This document shows, piece after piece, positions 49,501-51,278 of a stretch of DNA of 51,278 bases; position 1 is the first letter of the stretch; the number at the start of each line of letters is the position of its first letter. This DNA comes from Hondaea fermentalgiana. Its lineage: Eukaryota; Sar; Bigyra; Thraustochytrida; Thraustochytriidae. The stretch lies in contig NPFB01000052.1 of assembly GCA_014084085.1 (NCBI GenBank), forward strand, positions 351,198 to 402,475, given 5' to 3'. A program made the position numbers and the translations under genes. The notes beneath the pieces are model-generated. The model was not told the DNA's origin, did no database searches, and saw nothing but the letters and a program-made list of their open reading frames with translations.

Positions 49501-51056
49501 TTTCTCTGCACGGCGCGACTTCATTCAACTCCAAGCATCTGGAGATTTTGGCCCAAAAAGCTACATTTCTGCGCAATTTATACATTTCAGGTGCCACGAA
49601 TCTCGAGTCTGCAATCTGTTTGAAAGATCATTGTCACTCTCTACGGGTCGTGAGCATGAGTGGGACTGCAGCTCCGATGAGTGACGCAGATGCATTCTTC
49701 ATGTCTGTCGCCATGCCAGACGTGGAGGTGGCGTTAATTGACAGCCCCCCCGAGCTTGCTGATTTCTACGTCGAGCAGCTGCGAAGACAGTTGGAGGAGT
49801 ACAGAGATCTCGAGCTGCCCAAGCCGCCGTTTTCGCTGACTGCGACACTGTGCTGTCGCGGCTCAGCGGGAAAATTCGACAGGTACATGCGGAGACATGT
49901 GGAGTACTTCAAGGACGAGATGGAGAAAGTCGAAAAGATGCATGAAAACCTCAAAGCTTTTCTCAAGGAGTATAAAAACAAGCTCAAGCAAAACATGGAG
50001 ATGACGACACAGTTTCTATCGCTGGTCGTCGGATTGGTAGATTTCGTCCGTCGTACACGCTGGCGGCTGGAGGTCGGTGGTGAGGCTCTTTCAACGCTCT
50101 GGGAAGGTCAAACAGCGCGCGAGGAAGAGGAGCTTCTGGAGTTCATTAAACATCTCAACTCGTTCATTGAGGCGTTCAAGAACTCCACGGGCTTTTCTTT
50201 ACCTTTGCCACGAATGCTTGCTTTCGGGCCGGAGGCCAGTGATGACAAGAAGACATACTTTGACCGAGAGAGGTGGGATTTCCCTCTTATCGCGCTTCCA
50301 ACATTTGGCATCATGCCAACGCGTCGATTGAACCTCAAGATCGACTTTAAGTGGAACCGATACGAATTTATCTGCCCTGATGTTTTCGAGTCGGTATTTT
50401 CGTTGCGGAAGCCAGATGGAAAGGTTTTGACGAGGCTGACTGGCGCGGTCAGTAACATTCAGCCTCTAAGTGTTCGGATTCCCGAGGCGGATAACACGCT
50501 TCTTTTGCAGCGATTCTGGTGCATCCCGCCCGACGCGCGCTACTTTTGTTACGCCTTTCCACTTGACCATTTGCGGAAAGAAGAACTGGATTGGTTTCAG
50601 TTCCAGCGTCCTGACGACACAGTGCGTCGTTTTCTTCACTTTGGTGGGTTTCTCTACTTTGATGAGGACCAGCACTTTCTCTCGGCCTCAGCGCTGACCG
50701 TGGGAACAACACTTAGTTTCAACGGGCCTTTCAAGCTTCCTTCCTGGTCCATCGAGAAACTGAACAAGGAAAAACGCTGGCAAAACATCACGATGAAGGC
50801 AGTTCGCGCGAAAGACGCGGAAGTCAAGTTCTGTTATGTTTTTAGCAACGAGGAGGCAGTCCCGAAGACCCTTCGGAAGTATTGTGCTCATGGTGGGTTT
50901 GCATACCGCATGCATAAAAGAGGGGCTATCAAAGGTAAACACGTTGCCTACTTCTACCCTCTCGCGCCTGTCAAGGACGTTTTTCTGCGCGATGCTGATG
51001 CACCAAAAAAGAATTCAAACAAGAAGGCCCATCAAGCTACCACTACAGATGAATGA
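46506..51056 (+). CDS. Membrane-LRR giant protein, paralogue D
   Basis: 1516 aa, intronless. An acidic N-terminus (25-43) and a Cys-rich patch (45-55) precede RQGILPSGTTSL (99-110). Helical domain (about 160-250): YDPGHIQKVLDIGQRLANLD (175-194) and RMTEVLLSDLEDFLQ (224-238), followed by a Lys/Glu-rich probable coiled coil (265-300). Membrane module (about 383-575): hydrophobic segments at 383-402, 415-436, 452-468, 512-538 and 546-566, with VDWKNK (443-448), GSFVKDPIATQAKTD (493-507) and VQDIPQAAVT (523-532). A hydrophobic hairpin is at 681-711. Cysteine-containing LRRs span about 795-1060, with a charged insert at 917-942. A hydrophobic helix FLSLVVGLVDFV (1170-1181) precedes the C-terminal domain (about 1262-1495; FGGFLYFDEDQHFLSASA 1379-1396; YFYPLAPVKDVFLRD 1482-1496). 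The tail is Lys-rich. It is closest to C. Function unknown. Confidence 0.92.
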   Translation: MSLFTRIRDWFGGGEVDCEEEASVDLEVAPFTVTDDDDADEDGSCTRGGCTKRCCWSSWQAVEEERYTMNTLKHMRTSTANVVEEIYKSKVAAKMIVKRQGILPSGTTSLQKKQKVQERVVKDIEDDAHDNAHHLEWPFNESDLAVHIDISAQEERKPYFTHDHVRAIEEGTFLYDPGHIQKVLDIGQRLANLDNYVSDSNDHDELKANPKHPQSKKFRFIDSRMTEVLLSDLEDFLQLNAKMLNKIDFLRSIYISRHVEIVRAAGAQKKERNDHKKKQMKREEDGRLREDAQALEENHEFEDFAKLFEENKRSPFCRRFWDICSSIWEWTAALIEAIWWFLNMKFWPEWFIKRLDKKYHTIAPRVYSVPHSVEKEERQQTYGIVFNALLELLNIITDVFFFTTNIKPLRGTAGDYLFIISVAAFAATASLRFIVGAWDWRSVDWKNKHRSWTYFFGFAYTLIDPNTGFNTFVKKSFVTRELLSYNIIGDAVGSFVKDPIATQAKTDLKAAQMSIFIAFVLLVQDIPQAAVTFIFILKFSGGDIGPIDILALFSSLLSAGRQLIESIELLHDIPGLRNIIFARHLVFNPNNDIDMKIVGALEKEEACHKKKGDHRDNRYTAMRMLSPKDDKADRGEKGGFIESQLYNGKVAFHHGQKLNCRVIAKYFNFNRSPEPHECMVWPIWFGTLMGRLLFWLVTLILAFPTLGYSLFWKPFDLSSRGAFYHFRDTLRPSIVMEGKPFGDLGKVSELKYSHGIWHCAKLVRVGCSALWTSTVHIPRTLLFNRMEPRNLFRCIRTVELTDCLSINDSTLELIAAMCPNLQNLNLSFCADVTDAGLHYFSKNRCIALASVVLDGCIKVTNNGVGHIINASKKSLWRLSLRDLPLLKVEILQVIAEHCTALRFLNLDVDALYQENFVLKTNKRKEQVVRREAVETDRKEAQKGAFLHITKSKHLVELLKRCSSLQTLMLGNILDDNAFFNTDKEWRKVVANLNPSIRYLSLHGATSFNSKHLEILAQKATFLRNLYISGATNLESAICLKDHCHSLRVVSMSGTAAPMSDADAFFMSVAMPDVEVALIDSPPELADFYVEQLRRQLEEYRDLELPKPPFSLTATLCCRGSAGKFDRYMRRHVEYFKDEMEKVEKMHENLKAFLKEYKNKLKQNMEMTTQFLSLVVGLVDFVRRTRWRLEVGGEALSTLWEGQTAREEEELLEFIKHLNSFIEAFKNSTGFSLPLPRMLAFGPEASDDKKTYFDRERWDFPLIALPTFGIMPTRRLNLKIDFKWNRYEFICPDVFESVFSLRKPDGKVLTRLTGAVSNIQPLSVRIPEADNTLLLQRFWCIPPDARYFCYAFPLDHLRKEELDWFQFQRPDDTVRRFLHFGGFLYFDEDQHFLSASALTVGTTLSFNGPFKLPSWSIEKLNKEKRWQNITMKAVRAKDAEVKFCYVFSNEEAVPKTLRKYCAHGGFAYRMHKRGAIKGKHVAYFYPLAPVKDVFLRDADAPKKNSNKKAHQATTTDE

Positions 51057-51225
51057 CTGGAACGCCCTCGCTTCCACTAGCAAGCTTGCTTTCAGGATCA
51101 ACTTGAGATCGCCAGCATCGCTACAACTTCATCACCTTCCGCGCTGGACCTTGCTGCTCAGCATCATTATCACCACCAACGCAGCCATTCATTTCCATCT
51201 ATTCATTCATTCACAGTCATGTCAG

Positions 51226-51277
<52 letters not shown>

Positions 51278-51278
51278 T
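51057..51278. other. 3' region of D ending in a CTTT array
   Basis: Untranslated sequence after the D stop, with CATT-rich stretches, running into a tetranucleotide repeat that continues past the window edge. Confidence 0.7.
51227..51278. repeat. (CTTT)n microsatellite at the right edge
   Basis: 13 perfect copies of CTTT reaching the window end, so the full length is unknown. Confidence 0.97.

Noticed and set aside
51227..51278. CTTT array at the window edge considered as a telomeric or subtelomeric repeat
   Set aside because: Not a known telomere unit, and similar short microsatellites occur throughout the window. It is better read as a simple repeat.

Overview
This is eukaryotic nuclear DNA. 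It carries a nuclear gene for the complex I subunit NDUFS7 with three GT-AG introns and a mitochondrial-type presequence, long intergenic spacers rich in triplet and tetranucleotide repeats, and several intronless genes of 3 to 4.6 kb. The P5C dehydrogenase is of the plant/protist ALDH12 type. Together with the intron-poor, GC-rich character this suggests a heterotrophic stramenopile, most likely a thraustochytrid (Labyrinthulomycetes). That placement is an inference from gene style, not a search result. The window contains one assembly gap of exactly 100 N inside a CAG repeat.

Left part (1-19.3 kb): two tandem minus-strand genes for ADCK2-like ABC1/UbiB atypical kinases with an unusual N-terminal half (membrane anchor, lipocalin-like domain, ankyrin repeats, membrane hairpin). 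The first runs off the left edge and only its N-terminal 583 codons are present. Next come 3-hydroxyanthranilate 3,4-dioxygenase (+), a ribonuclease-inhibitor-type LRR protein (-), an FRG-domain protein (+), an LSD1/polyamine-oxidase-like flavin amine oxidase (-), and the four-exon NDUFS7 gene (+).

Middle part (19.3-30.4 kb): two long gene-poor spacers (4.4 and 3.8 kb) flank a DUF2306-type multi-pass membrane protein. The second spacer leads into an ALDH12-type delta-1-pyrroline-5-carboxylate dehydrogenase with a probable mitochondrial presequence. NDUFS7 and the P5C dehydrogenase are mitochondrial, and the dioxygenase makes the NAD precursor quinolinate, but no operon-like organisation is implied.

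Right part (30.5-51.1 kb): a cluster of four paralogous giant intronless genes, one minus (A) and three plus (B, C, D). Each encodes a conserved helical N-terminal domain, a multi-pass membrane module, a block of cysteine-containing (AMN1/F-box type) leucine-rich repeats, and a conserved C-terminal domain that I do not recognise. B, C and D are close to each other. A is strongly diverged and forms a divergent pair with B. A roughly 370 bp promoter-proximal segment upstream of D occurs twice. This membrane-LRR family and the lipocalin-ankyrin-ABC1 kinase fusion are the two best candidates for undescribed biology in the window.
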